Source: Sphingobacteriaceae bacterium (lineage in GTDB: Bacteria; Bacteroidota; Bacteroidia; Sphingobacteriales; Sphingobacteriaceae). Taken from it: a stretch of DNA of 64,000 bases. How positions within the stretch are numbered: position 1 is the stretch's first letter; the number at the start of each line of letters is the position of its first letter. The DNA lies in assembly GCA_947460875.1 (NCBI GenBank), contig CANHGR010000004.1, positions 62,001 through 126,000 on the forward strand, written 5' to 3'. The position numbers and the translations under genes are program-made. Positions 30,267 through 38,294 of the stretch are shown here, piece by piece. The notes under the pieces were generated by a model. It did not search any database, was not told where the DNA came from, and was given only the letters and a program-made list of their open reading frames with translations.

Positions 30267-31487
30267 TTGATGGAATCTGCACCTCTTTTAAAAGCAATTA
30301 TCGACAATGCCATTGATGGCATCCTGACTATTGATACGAAAGGAATTGTAGAATCTATCAATCCAGCTGCCTGTAAATTATTTGGTTTCGATGCTTCTGA
30401 AGTAATTGGCAATAACATTTCAATGCTCATGCCACCGCCAGACAAAGGGCATCATGACGGCTATTTGAAACGGTATCAGGAAACAAAAGAGCCACGCATA
30501 ATCGGTGCCGGACGCGAAGTAAAAGGTCTCCGAAAAGATGGAAGTATCTTTCCCTTTAGGTTGGCCGTAAGTGAAGTTGTGTATATTGGAAAAACCATTT
30601 ATACCGGCTTTATTCATGATCTGAGTAAAGAAAAAGAAGCGGAAGAACGTATCATTGAATACGCACAAGAATTGGAGCAGCTTGTTGAGAACCGAACGGC
30701 AGAGCTTCGTGGCACTGTGCAAGCGCTTGAAAAAGCAAAAGCAGAAGTGAGCCTTTCATTTGAAAAAGAAAAAGAACTAAACCAGCTAAAAAGTCGCTTT
30801 GTTTCCATGGCTTCTCATGAATTTCGAACGCCTCTGAGTTCTATTCAACTATCCGGGTCGCTAATCGAAAAATACGCTCAGCAATTTAATAATCCAAACA
30901 TTTCAAAGCATGTTGGCAAGATCAAAAGCTCGGTACGAAATCTAACAACCATCCTCAACGATTTTCTTTCGCTTGAGCGCCTTGAAGCCGGCAAAGTAGA
31001 GCCTGCGCCTGTCAGCTTTGACCTCGTAAAGCTTTCGGAAGAGATCACCGAAGAGCTGCAGTTGATTGCCAAACAAAATCAAACTATCATCTATCAACAT
31101 ACTGGACTACGCAGTATAATTATTCTGGATCAGAACCTACTTAAAAACTGCATAATCAACCTTATCGCTAACGCCATCAAATACTCCGGAGAAAATACAT
31201 TTATTGAGTTCAACACTGAGTTAACGGATGCGACCTGCATCGTAACAATTAAAGACAACGGAATAGGGATACCTGATTCAGATCATAAGCATTTGTTCGA
31301 GCCATTCTTTAGAGCCAACAATACCGGCAACATACCGGGAACTGGCTTAGGCCTAAATATTGTTTCGAGATACGCAAGGCTCATGAACGGCAGCGTGTCG
31401 TTTGAAAGTATGCTAAACAAAGGCACTGTATTTACCATTACAATACCGATCCACAATGAAGAAAACTCTATTGATTATCGAGGATAA
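30267..31487 (+). CDS. FixL-like haem-PAS sensor histidine kinase
   Basis: 406 residues, no membrane segment, so cytoplasmic. The N-terminal PAS domain (about 1-125) matches the FixL haem PAS closely. His62 in HHDGYLKRY is the proximal haem ligand equivalent, and Arg82 in GAGREVKG lies exactly 20 residues later, the same spacing as His200 and Arg220 of Bradyrhizobium FixL. KDGSIFPFRLAV and TGFIHDL also match. A coiled coil (about 125-175) follows, then HisKA with the phospho-His in SHEFRTPLS and HATPase_c (DNGIGIP, GTGLGLNI). Predicted role: oxygen or redox sensing and phosphorylation of the overlapping regulator. Haem binding is inferred, not shown. Confidence 0.88.
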   Translation: MMESAPLLKAIIDNAIDGILTIDTKGIVESINPAACKLFGFDASEVIGNNISMLMPPPDKGHHDGYLKRYQETKEPRIIGAGREVKGLRKDGSIFPFRLAVSEVVYIGKTIYTGFIHDLSKEKEAEERIIEYAQELEQLVENRTAELRGTVQALEKAKAEVSLSFEKEKELNQLKSRFVSMASHEFRTPLSSIQLSGSLIEKYAQQFNNPNISKHVGKIKSSVRNLTTILNDFLSLERLEAGKVEPAPVSFDLVKLSEEITEELQLIAKQNQTIIYQHTGLRSIIILDQNLLKNCIINLIANAIKYSGENTFIEFNTELTDATCIVTIKDNGIGIPDSDHKHLFEPFFRANNTGNIPGTGLGLNIVSRYARLMNGSVSFESMLNKGTVFTITIPIHNEENSIDYRG

Positions 31488-32517
31488 CGAAGATATCCGA
31501 GAGAGCACCGCTGAAATCCTGGAATTGGCAAATTTTACCGTTTTGCAGGCAGAAAACGGCAAAAAAGGTATTGAAATAGCTCAAAAAAACCTCCCCGACC
31601 TTATTCTTTGCGATATTATGATGCCTGAACTTGATGGTTATGGAGTATTGTATCTTTTAAGCAAAGTACCCGAAACCGCCACAATTCCATTTATTTTTCT
31701 TACTGCTAAGGCAGAACGGATAGATATGCGAAAAGGCATGGAGATGGGAGCAGATGACTACCTAACTAAACCCTTTGACGATATTGAATTACTGAATGCG
31801 ATCGATGGACGGTTTAACAAAAAGGAAAGGGAACATACGTTTTATAGCAAGGCGATTGAGAGCTTGAGTTCTATAGCAAATCATGGCAACGGCGCTTCTG
31901 AGTTGAAAAAGCTTGTCGGCGGACGAAAGCTTAGATTTGTAAAAAAGAAACAAGCAATCTACTTTGAAGGCGACTCTGTTCAAGGTATTTATTTATTGTT
32001 AACAGGCCGTGTCAAGGCTTTTAAATTAAGTGAAGACGGCAGAGAACTTATAACCGGGATTTATGGACAAGAAGAATATTTCGGCGTTCAGGCTTTATTT
32101 TCAGAAGAAGCATACAACGAAACAGTAGAAGCGTTAGAGGACTGTTCAGTATGTCTTTTGCCGAAAGATACGGTTATGGATCTTTTAAATAAATATCCGG
32201 ACATTGGACAGAAACTGATTAAAATTTTATCGAATAACCTACGAGAAAAAGAAGATCAACTTTTGCAACTGGCGTACAATTCTGTTAGAAAGAGAATGGC
32301 TGAAGTTTTGCTACGTTTAATCAAACAGCAAGATCAGCCTGCAGGTGAAGAAATATTCCTGCGTCTTCTTCGTGAAGACCTCGCCGCCATGGCAGGAATG
32401 GCAACTGAAACTGTCAGTCGCACGCTGAGCGATTTCCGCGAAGAAGGAATCATTGGCAAGCAAGGCAGTGAAATCCACATACTTGATATTTCGCGCCTGA
32501 AGCGGATGAAAAACTGA
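31456..32517 (+). CDS. Response regulator fused to a CRP/FNR-type transcription factor
   Basis: 353 residues. The receiver domain (1-120) has IIEDNED, the phospho-acceptor Asp in LILCDIMMPELDG and the conserved T/K (FLTAKAE, LTKPFDD). A cyclic-nucleotide-binding-type beta barrel (about 150-265) follows, then a winged helix (about 275-345) with REDLAAMAGMATETVSRTL. The E-T-V-S-R recognition residues match FNR and CRP relatives that read TTGAT/TGTGA half-sites. The FNR N-terminal Cys cluster is absent, so it probably receives its signal by phosphorylation. The start lies 32 nt inside the kinase gene, implying translational coupling. It combines FixJ-like input and FixK-like output in one chain. 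Confidence 0.93.
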   Translation: MKKTLLIIEDNEDIRESTAEILELANFTVLQAENGKKGIEIAQKNLPDLILCDIMMPELDGYGVLYLLSKVPETATIPFIFLTAKAERIDMRKGMEMGADDYLTKPFDDIELLNAIDGRFNKKEREHTFYSKAIESLSSIANHGNGASELKKLVGGRKLRFVKKKQAIYFEGDSVQGIYLLLTGRVKAFKLSEDGRELITGIYGQEEYFGVQALFSEEAYNETVEALEDCSVCLLPKDTVMDLLNKYPDIGQKLIKILSNNLREKEDQLLQLAYNSVRKRMAEVLLRLIKQQDQPAGEEIFLRLLREDLAAMAGMATETVSRTLSDFREEGIIGKQGSEIHILDISRLKRMKN

Positions 32518-32535
32518 CGACAATCATATTTCTAT

Positions 32536-32549
32536 TTGATTAGCCTCAT
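32536..32549 (+). promoter_or_regulatory. Weak FNR-like site upstream of ldhA
   Basis: TTGAT-TAGC-CTCAT has a perfect left half-site and a 3/5 right half. A GAACTTTG at ~32572-32579, one mismatch from TAnnTTTG, would start transcription near 32586. The box centre would then lie ~43 nt upstream of the start, close to the usual activator position. Confidence 0.25.
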
Positions 32550-32599
32550 GGTAACAGCAAGCTTCTTGCCTGAACTTTGCACGCATATAAAACTAAAAA

Positions 32600-33637
32600 A
32601 TGAAAGTTGTTGCGTACAGTGTCAGGCATTTTGAGAAAGAGCTTATCGCTAAAGCCAATCAAAAAAAGCACGATATTACTCTTATCTCAAATACGCTTGA
32701 TGTCGAAACGGCAATCTATGCAGAAGGAAAAGACGCAGCAATTGTCTTTACAAACGATGATGTATCAGCGCCGGTCATTAACAAGCTGGCAGATCTTGGA
32801 ATCAAATATATCGCCACTCGATCTGTCGGAACCGATCATATTGATCGTGAAGCTGCCGCTAAAAGAGGGATCAAAATAGCCAATGTCCCATCCTACTCGG
32901 CCGAGGCTATTGCTGAGTACGCGGCAATGCTTGCCCTAAGCCTAGGAAGGAAAATAATACCAACAGTTGATCAGGTTCGCAACTTTGATTTTCGAATAGA
33001 TGAGCATATTGGGTTTAATTTTTTCGGCAAAACAGTTGGTATTATCGGCTTGGGTCAGATTGGAAAAGCGGCAGCTAAAATTTTCATTGGCCTTGGATGC
33101 AAAGTTTTAGCCTATGACATTTCAGCGCAGAATATGAAAGATGTAAGAATGGTTGATATTGACATGCTATGTGCAAAATCTGATATTATTTCCCTTCATG
33201 TCCCGCTCAATAATTCAACTAAACACTTAGTTAATAAAAAAAGTCTTTCAAAAATGAAAGATGGTGTAATGTTGATCAATACCAGCCGCGGAGCGGTTAT
33301 AAATACAGAAGACGTGCTTACTGCCCTATCAAATAAAAAGATAGGGGCTTTGGGTCTTGACGTGTACGAACTCGAAAAAGGACTATTCTATTTTGATCAT
33401 AGGAGCGATACAACTAGGGATCCAGTAATTGAGCAACTTTTATCGTTCCAAAACGTAATTTTAAGTCCACATCAAGCATTCTTAACCAAAGAAGCCTTGC
33501 AAGAAATTGCCCTTAAAACTATTGCTAATCTTGACAAATGGCAGCAGAACAAATGCGTGGGTAAAGCTTGTGTATGCACAAAAGACTGCAGCTCAATCTC
33601 TGAGCTGAAAAAAAATCCGGAGAATAGAATGCTTTAA
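32600..33637 (+). CDS. ldhA: D-lactate dehydrogenase (LdhA-type, D-2-hydroxyacid dehydrogenase family)
   Basis: 345 residues. The NAD-binding loop is GIIGLGQIGKAAA (about 149-161). Catalytic residues of the family are the Arg in NTSRGAV, the Glu in LDVYELEKG, and the His in LSPHQAFLT. It matches E. coli LdhA throughout, including the FYFDHRSD region. It reduces pyruvate to D-lactate and so re-oxidises NADH without oxygen. Its position just after the haem-PAS two-component pair suggests oxygen-dependent control. Odd feature: a C-terminal tail with four cysteines (KCVGKACVCTKDC) absent from E. coli LdhA. The 3' end carries the terminator of the convergent mla operon. Confidence 0.93.
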   Translation: MKVVAYSVRHFEKELIAKANQKKHDITLISNTLDVETAIYAEGKDAAIVFTNDDVSAPVINKLADLGIKYIATRSVGTDHIDREAAAKRGIKIANVPSYSAEAIAEYAAMLALSLGRKIIPTVDQVRNFDFRIDEHIGFNFFGKTVGIIGLGQIGKAAAKIFIGLGCKVLAYDISAQNMKDVRMVDIDMLCAKSDIISLHVPLNNSTKHLVNKKSLSKMKDGVMLINTSRGAVINTEDVLTALSNKKIGALGLDVYELEKGLFYFDHRSDTTRDPVIEQLLSFQNVILSPHQAFLTKEALQEIALKTIANLDKWQQNKCVGKACVCTKDCSSISELKKNPENRML

Positions 33638-33649
33638 TCTATTTCTCCG
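33608..33649 (-). terminator. Terminator of the mla operon embedded in the ldhA 3' end
   Basis: CGGAGAA (33618-33624) pairs with TTCTCCG (33643-33649), and TAGA/TCTA extends the stem past one bulged T. Both stop codons (ldhA TAA 33635-33637, mlaD TAG 33639-33641) lie inside. On the minus strand the stem is followed by GA and eight T residues (33615-33608), a typical intrinsic terminator. Confidence 0.75.
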
Positions 33650-34613
33650 CTTCCTCCTTTGCTTTCTTTCTGAAATATCCCCTGAATAGGAAATTACTTT
33701 GTAAAGCCTTTAAGTTTTCGTTCAGATTAGTGGAGCTACTTTCGAGATTCTTCATTATTTCTCTCATTTGATCAGCACTTTGTTGGTCATTGAGCAGCAA
33801 TCCTGCTGCATTATCCGTCTGGTTTAATTTTGAAGATGCCTTACTTAGATTTTCAGTAAGCAGCGACGCTGACTTTGATGCCTTTTGCAATTCGTCTGCA
33901 GATGCCTGCAGCTTGGCAAATAGCAGAGTATCTGTAAACATTTTATTAGCCAACCCGTCTTCCCTGTTGATCGTTTTTGCAAATGCGTTCAGATCTGCAG
34001 CAAGTTGGCTGGTCGCTGCCGAAGTATTTTTTAAATTCTCAACTATTAGTTTAAAACTCGAGGCTAGTTGCTGGTCTGAAAGCAACGCTCCTGCAGTACC
34101 TTTGCCATCTACTAAATTGGATGCTAATATTTTAAAATCTGAAGTAATATCGACCAGATTACGGTTATTAACCTGGAATGTCTTCATTATCTCATCGGTA
34201 GAGAGGGAAGTTTTTACACTAAGCCTATCACCATCCTCTATAACAGGAGCTTTTAGTGAGCCTGCGGCAATGACGATAATTTTGTTGCCAATTAAACCAT
34301 CAGAACTGATGCTTGCTGTAGCATCTTTATGAATATACTTTTGTGCGTCTTGCTCAACACTTATCGTAACCAGCACCTGCGAGGAACCGTAAAATCGAAT
34401 TTTTTTAATTGTACCTACTTTAACGCCAGCATACCAAATATTGCCGCCTTCTTTGAGTCCACCAACATCATTAAAGACGACATTTAGCGAAATACTCTTG
34501 ATAAATGTCTTTTTTTGACTGCCTAAGGTAAATACACCCAGCACAAAAATGACAAGGCCTAAAAGGATAAATACGCCTACTATTACTTTCAGTCGATTGT
34601 CTGCTACCTTCAT
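33639..34613 (-). CDS. mlaD: MlaD-family (MCE domain) lipid-transport substrate-binding protein
   Basis: 324 residues: an N-terminal membrane anchor (about 9-29, VIVGVFILLGLVIFVLGVF), one MCE/MlaD domain (about 38-118, NVVFNDVGGLKEGGNIWYAG), then a long helical/coiled-coil region rich in A, L, S, Q and N (about 130-310). MCE proteins form hexameric rings that carry phospholipids between the inner and outer membranes. It is the third gene of an mlaE-mlaF-mlaD operon, 3 nt after mlaF, and ends at a terminator overlapping ldhA. The C-terminal coiled coil makes it longer than E. coli MlaD. Confidence 0.92.
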   Translation of the reverse strand: MKVADNRLKVIVGVFILLGLVIFVLGVFTLGSQKKTFIKSISLNVVFNDVGGLKEGGNIWYAGVKVGTIKKIRFYGSSQVLVTISVEQDAQKYIHKDATASISSDGLIGNKIIVIAAGSLKAPVIEDGDRLSVKTSLSTDEIMKTFQVNNRNLVDITSDFKILASNLVDGKGTAGALLSDQQLASSFKLIVENLKNTSAATSQLAADLNAFAKTINREDGLANKMFTDTLLFAKLQASADELQKASKSASLLTENLSKASSKLNQTDNAAGLLLNDQQSADQMREIMKNLESSSTNLNENLKALQSNFLFRGYFRKKAKEEAEK

Positions 34614-34616
34614 TTC

Positions 34617-35393
34617 TTATTGAATAAAATTATAATCATAAAATGGTTTCACCTCTTCATCTTTTGTGAGGAAAACCTCATCGAACGTGCCCTGGCGTTC
34701 AAATTTGCCGTTTAATAAAATAGCCACCCGATTACCTACTTGCTTTGCGCAAGTTAAATCGTGGGTAATAACAATAGAACTTGTGCGATATCTTTCCTGC
34801 ACTTCATTTATTAGACTGTTAATATCTAAACAAGTGATGGGATCTAGACCAGCAGTCGGTTCATCATAGAGCATAATCTCAGGCCTGAGTATAAGAGTAC
34901 GTGCAATGCCCACTCTCTTTCTCTGTCCGCCAGAAAGTTCAGAAGGCATTTGATTCATCGTTTGCAATAAGCCAACTGCATCGAGTACTTCTTCTACGGC
35001 CAAATCAACTTCCTTTTTTGAAAGATTCCTTTGGTTGCGTACTAATGGGAACTCTAGATTCTCTCTAACGGTCATACTATCGTAAAGTGCGCTATTCTGA
35101 AAAGAAAAGCCAACTTTTAGCCGAAGGTCAAGCAGCTCCTGGTAGCTGATTTTATCAACGTATTGCCCGTTTACAAGTACTTCTCCGCTATCTGGCATGA
35201 GTAGCCCAACTATAATTTTAATCAATACAGACTTCCCCGTACCCGAACGACCTAAAACTACAAGATTTTCTCCCCGGTAAAGGTCGAGATGTACTTTTCT
35301 AAGAACATGAATACTCCCAAAAGATTTACTCAGACCTTTGATCTCGATTACCTTCTCGGCAGATTTATTAATATTTTCTAGTGGCTGCACCAT
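34617..35393 (-). CDS. mlaF: MlaF-family ABC transporter ATPase
   Basis: 258 residues with Walker A GRSGTGKSVL (about 49-58), the Q-loop (SFQNSALYDSMTVREN), signature LSGGQRKRVGIA, Walker B IMLYDEPTAGLD and the switch His in VITHD. The SGGQRKR signature and YDEPTAGLDPIT are typical of the MlaF group that drives lipid exchange with MlaE and MlaD. The start overlaps the mlaE stop by one base. Confidence 0.95.
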   Translation of the reverse strand: MVQPLENINKSAEKVIEIKGLSKSFGSIHVLRKVHLDLYRGENLVVLGRSGTGKSVLIKIIVGLLMPDSGEVLVNGQYVDKISYQELLDLRLKVGFSFQNSALYDSMTVRENLEFPLVRNQRNLSKKEVDLAVEEVLDAVGLLQTMNQMPSELSGGQRKRVGIARTLILRPEIMLYDEPTAGLDPITCLDINSLINEVQERYRTSSIVITHDLTCAKQVGNRVAILLNGKFERQGTFDEVFLTKDEEVKPFYDYNFIQ

Positions 35394-36205
35394 TAGATAC
35401 CTCTGAATATAGCGAAAAACTGAACCGATATTACTTCTTCCAGGAAGATCAAGAACATGCCGATGACAACAGCAGAGTTTGCTGCCTTTCCAACCCCCTC
35501 GGTTCCCTTTGATGAATTATAGCCCTGATAACATCCGACAATCCCGATTGTAAATCCAAAAATTATCGATTTAATGGTTGATGCCGTAATATCTAGAAAG
35601 GTTATCTGCTCCAATGCCGACTGGAAAAACTCTGTGTAGCTAGTACCTTCACTTAGGTTTACATTTAAAAAGGCGCCGGCCATCCCCATTAATGCCGTGT
35701 AAAAAGTAAGAATAGGGATCGTAATTGACGAAGCTATAACTCTAGTAGTAACCAAAAACTTGAAAGGATTACATGCAGATACTTCCATGGCATCTATCTG
35801 CTCGGTTACTCGCATCGAACCCAATTCCGCTCCTATACTTGAACCTACTTTGCCTGCTGCAATTAGACCGGTCAATAATGGCGCCAGCGTTCGAAGCAAA
35901 GCAATGGCAACCAAAGACGGCAGCCAAGAGGTTGCACCAAATTCTGATAGCGAAGGTCTTGATTGCTTTGTGAATACAAGACCGGTAATTAGCCCTGTAG
36001 TCGATATCAATAATAAAGAGCGATAACCAATATTATAGCACTGGCGTATCAACTCCTTTATTTCATAAGGAGGCAAAAATCCCTCTCTAAAAAAACGAAT
36101 AATGAAGAGCCCAACATCATACAAAGTCAAAAATACGTTGGTAAACCAGCCGGTAAATTCAGCTGTTTTGACCGCTACCAGACTTTCATTATTATTTTTC
36201 ATCAA
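35393..36205 (-). CDS. mlaE: MlaE-family ABC transporter permease
   Basis: 270 residues with five or six membrane helices and the MlaE fold signature: LAPLLTGLIAAGKVGSSIGAELGSMRVTEQIDAM (about 110-143), the cytoplasmic coupling helix region common to all MlaE permeases. A pre-membrane amphipathic helix (about 30-60) is present. It is the first gene of the operon. The region upstream (36206-36512) shows no gene and no clear promoter. Confidence 0.95.
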   Translation of the reverse strand: MMKNNNESLVAVKTAEFTGWFTNVFLTLYDVGLFIIRFFREGFLPPYEIKELIRQCYNIGYRSLLLISTTGLITGLVFTKQSRPSLSEFGATSWLPSLVAIALLRTLAPLLTGLIAAGKVGSSIGAELGSMRVTEQIDAMEVSACNPFKFLVTTRVIASSITIPILTFYTALMGMAGAFLNVNLSEGTSYTEFFQSALEQITFLDITASTIKSIIFGFTIGIVGCYQGYNSSKGTEGVGKAANSAVVIGMFLIFLEEVISVQFFAIFRGI

Positions 36206-36679
36206 TTTACCGATATTCTGATTTTAATAGTAATTCATAACCAAATTCAAGGTGAATTCGCGAACCAAAAATTATAAAAGCATCGGCAGGGGAAGTCTTT
36301 TAAAGCGTTACAATAAACGACCCAAAATCTGCAGAGCTATCCGAATTCCTGCTATCCTAAAACAGGAAGATGTTGCCAATTTTATTCGCAAATATCCTGA
36401 AAATATCATAATTAATTTACTCTTTTTATTTGAGATTTAATAGATCATCGATAGCCGAAAGAAACGCAAAAGAAGCAAAAAGTAATTGACTCCATTGATA
36501 TTTTTAGTTCTAGCACGAGAGGAGGTTCTATTCATTGAATAAAACCTCTTCTCGTGCGGCCTTTCAATAGCATGACACAATTTACTTGACGCCATGCCCC
36601 TCGAATGAAAGATTAATCTGTTCATAAATAACTACTAACAATGCGGATTGCCATCAAAGGCCCCTGCGTATGAAGCACT
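36206..36679. other. Gene-free stretch upstream of mlaE containing a large palindrome
   Basis: Short reading frames here (36252-36440 plus, 36437-36625 minus) have no recognisable family or composition and are probably not genes. The only clear structure is the 45-bp palindrome at 36513-36557. The right part merges into the decayed universal-stress gene. Confidence 0.5.
36513..36557. repeat. 45-bp near-perfect palindrome (possible cruciform or hairpin)
   Basis: The left arm GCACGAGAGGAGGTT (36513-36527) pairs with AACCTCTTCTCGTGC (36543-36557) with a single G.T. After one mismatch TATTCA and TGAATA continue almost to the centre. No T-run follows on either strand, so it is not a standard intrinsic terminator. 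It lies 3' of the universal-stress pseudogene and 5' of the mla operon. Confidence 0.8.
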
Positions 36680-37457
36680 AGGTATTTTCGATGACTATGC
36701 TTCAAAATACGGTATAATAGAATGCTCTTTTGGCATCACGATTAGAGGATCAATTTTGATTTAATCTGCAATTTCGATGATTTCATCATTGCTTCCACCA
36801 TTAATAAAATCATAAAATGGCCTTAGACATCCATAATAGACTGCAAAAAGCGCATCTCTTTAGCCTTGTCTTTAGTCACATTTATTTCAGTGCCAACACC
36901 GCCATTTATAATGTGAAGCTAAGCACCAAACTCATTGACAATACTTTTTATCTCGCTTAACCGAATCGTTTCTACTACATTTTCCAGATCACAAGCCAGG
37001 CCGATTTTGTTCATTTTAAACTGCGCTTGTGGCGGAACAATTATGGTACGCCAAGGAAACTGACTAATTGCGCCCAAATTTTTACCGCCGAAAATAAGTC
37101 GCTCAAAAGCGTTGCCGATTTCTGCCCCCATTATGACTAAAGACAAATTTACCGAATTGCAGTATTCTTCAATCCCGGCTATAACGGTCCCCAGCTTTAC
37201 TTCAAAATTTATGGTAATTTTACCTCCTGTATTCTGCGCTATATCTTCTTGTACTTTCTTTAGTGTCAGTTCTGCATCTGCAATTACCTCGGCCGTTGTA
37301 TAGCCTGGCAACGGAAGCTCGCTATATGAAACGTGCAATGGCCAGACACAAATTAACGAAATGGCACATTGTCGGCAATCACAGTCATTTCTACCCCATA
37401 ACTAAGAGCGTTCAGTGATATCTCTGACAGGCCAGTCGGTACACCGATAGTTTTTAT
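36680..37457 (-). pseudogene. Decayed tandem universal stress protein (Usp) gene
   Basis: Three minus-strand frames together rebuild a two-domain Bacteroidota Usp. The N-terminus reads KTIGVPTGLSEISLNALSYG but begins at ATA (37455-37457), not ATG. A shift near 37365 moves to the 37338-36919 frame, which holds the first domain's nucleotide-site region (LVIMGAEIGNAFERLIFGGK, IIVPP) and the start of domain 2 (KIGLACDLENVVETIRL). A TAG follows at 36919-36921, and another shift continues with FYDFINGGSNDEIIEIAD and DPLIVMPKEHSIIPYFEA. The lost start, stops and shifts make a working product very unlikely. Usp genes often accompany redox regulators such as the one at 30 kb. Confidence 0.75.
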
Positions 37458-37465
37458 GATTGAGT

Positions 37466-37483
37466 ATTAATCGATCGATTAAT
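37466..37483. promoter_or_regulatory. Perfect 18-bp palindrome over the LOG gene stop codon
   Basis: ATTAATCGATCGATTAAT is a perfect inverted repeat. It includes the stop codon of the LOG gene (minus strand) and lies 9 nt before the lost start of the Usp pseudogene. It could be an operator of the dead Usp gene; it is AT-rich and lacks a T-run, so a terminator role is less likely. Confidence 0.35.
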
Positions 37484-38225
37484 TTTCCAAAAGCCATTTC
37501 GCGGGCCTAACTCCTGTTTGGGAAGATAATCCGTATTGCTTAATACACCGTTCCTTAATCAACTCTACGGCTTCGTCGACAGAGTCTGTGATAAGAAATA
37601 ACTTGGCATCACTTTCAGAGATAGCAGCTGTCTGTTTCATCTTATCAATGTGCTCGAGAAGTTCTTGATGAAACTCTTTACAAAAAATAATAATCGGAAA
37701 ATCTCTTATTTTACGTGTCTGGATAAGAGTAAGTGCTTCAAAATACTCGTCCATGGTTCCATAGCCCCCGGGAACCACAATAAAAGCATAAGAATACTTA
37801 ACAAGTAATATCTTACGTACAAAAAACTGCCTGATCGTAACCCATTTATCCAAATAAGGGTTAGTAAACTGTTCTGACGGCAATTTAATATTACAACCGA
37901 TTGATCTTCCCCCGACATCTTTTGCCCCTCTGTTTGCCGCTTCCATCAATCCCGGCCCACCTCCTGTCATGATCGTAAAACCTAAGCGTGCAATTTCTCC
38001 AGCTAGCTTGCGGGTAATGTCATAGTATTCATGATTTTCAGAAAAACGCGCAGACCCGAAAAAAGTAATACATGGCCCCACAAAGTGTAGTGCTCTAAAG
38101 CCCTTTACTAATTGAATAACTGTACTCACTGTGAATTTGAATTCTTTCCATCGCGACTGCGGACCTTCGAGAAATTGGATTTCGGATTGCATATATTTTC
38201 TTTTAACATGTGGATATGTCAACAT
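37479..38225 (-). CDS. LOG-family (TIGR00730-type) nucleotide phosphoribohydrolase-like protein
   Basis: 248 residues with the Rossmann-fold lysine-decarboxylase-like family motifs GGGPGLMEAANRGA (about 88-101) and PGGYGTMDEYFE (about 151-162). LOG proteins cleave cytokinin or purine nucleotide monophosphates to base and ribose 5-phosphate; bacterial members often act in nucleotide salvage. There is an N-terminal extension of ~50 residues before the core, and a first Met further inside (MQSEIQFLE, codon 12) could be the true start. It lies 69 nt after the sigma factor gene on the same strand. Confidence 0.9.
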   Translation of the reverse strand: MLTYPHVKRKYMQSEIQFLEGPQSRWKEFKFTVSTVIQLVKGFRALHFVGPCITFFGSARFSENHEYYDITRKLAGEIARLGFTIMTGGGPGLMEAANRGAKDVGGRSIGCNIKLPSEQFTNPYLDKWVTIRQFFVRKILLVKYSYAFIVVPGGYGTMDEYFEALTLIQTRKIRDFPIIIFCKEFHQELLEHIDKMKQTAAISESDAKLFLITDSVDEAVELIKERCIKQYGLSSQTGVRPAKWLLEN

Positions 38226-38294
38226 TCAAGGCCGGCTCATTGTCTGTTTTTGCTTTTTAGAAATTCCTAGACAGTCTTTTTGCTTCACTTCATG

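Noticed and set aside
36252-36625. Two 62-residue ORFs upstream of mlaE
   Set aside because: Atypical composition, no recognisable motif, and one of them spans the 45-bp palindrome.
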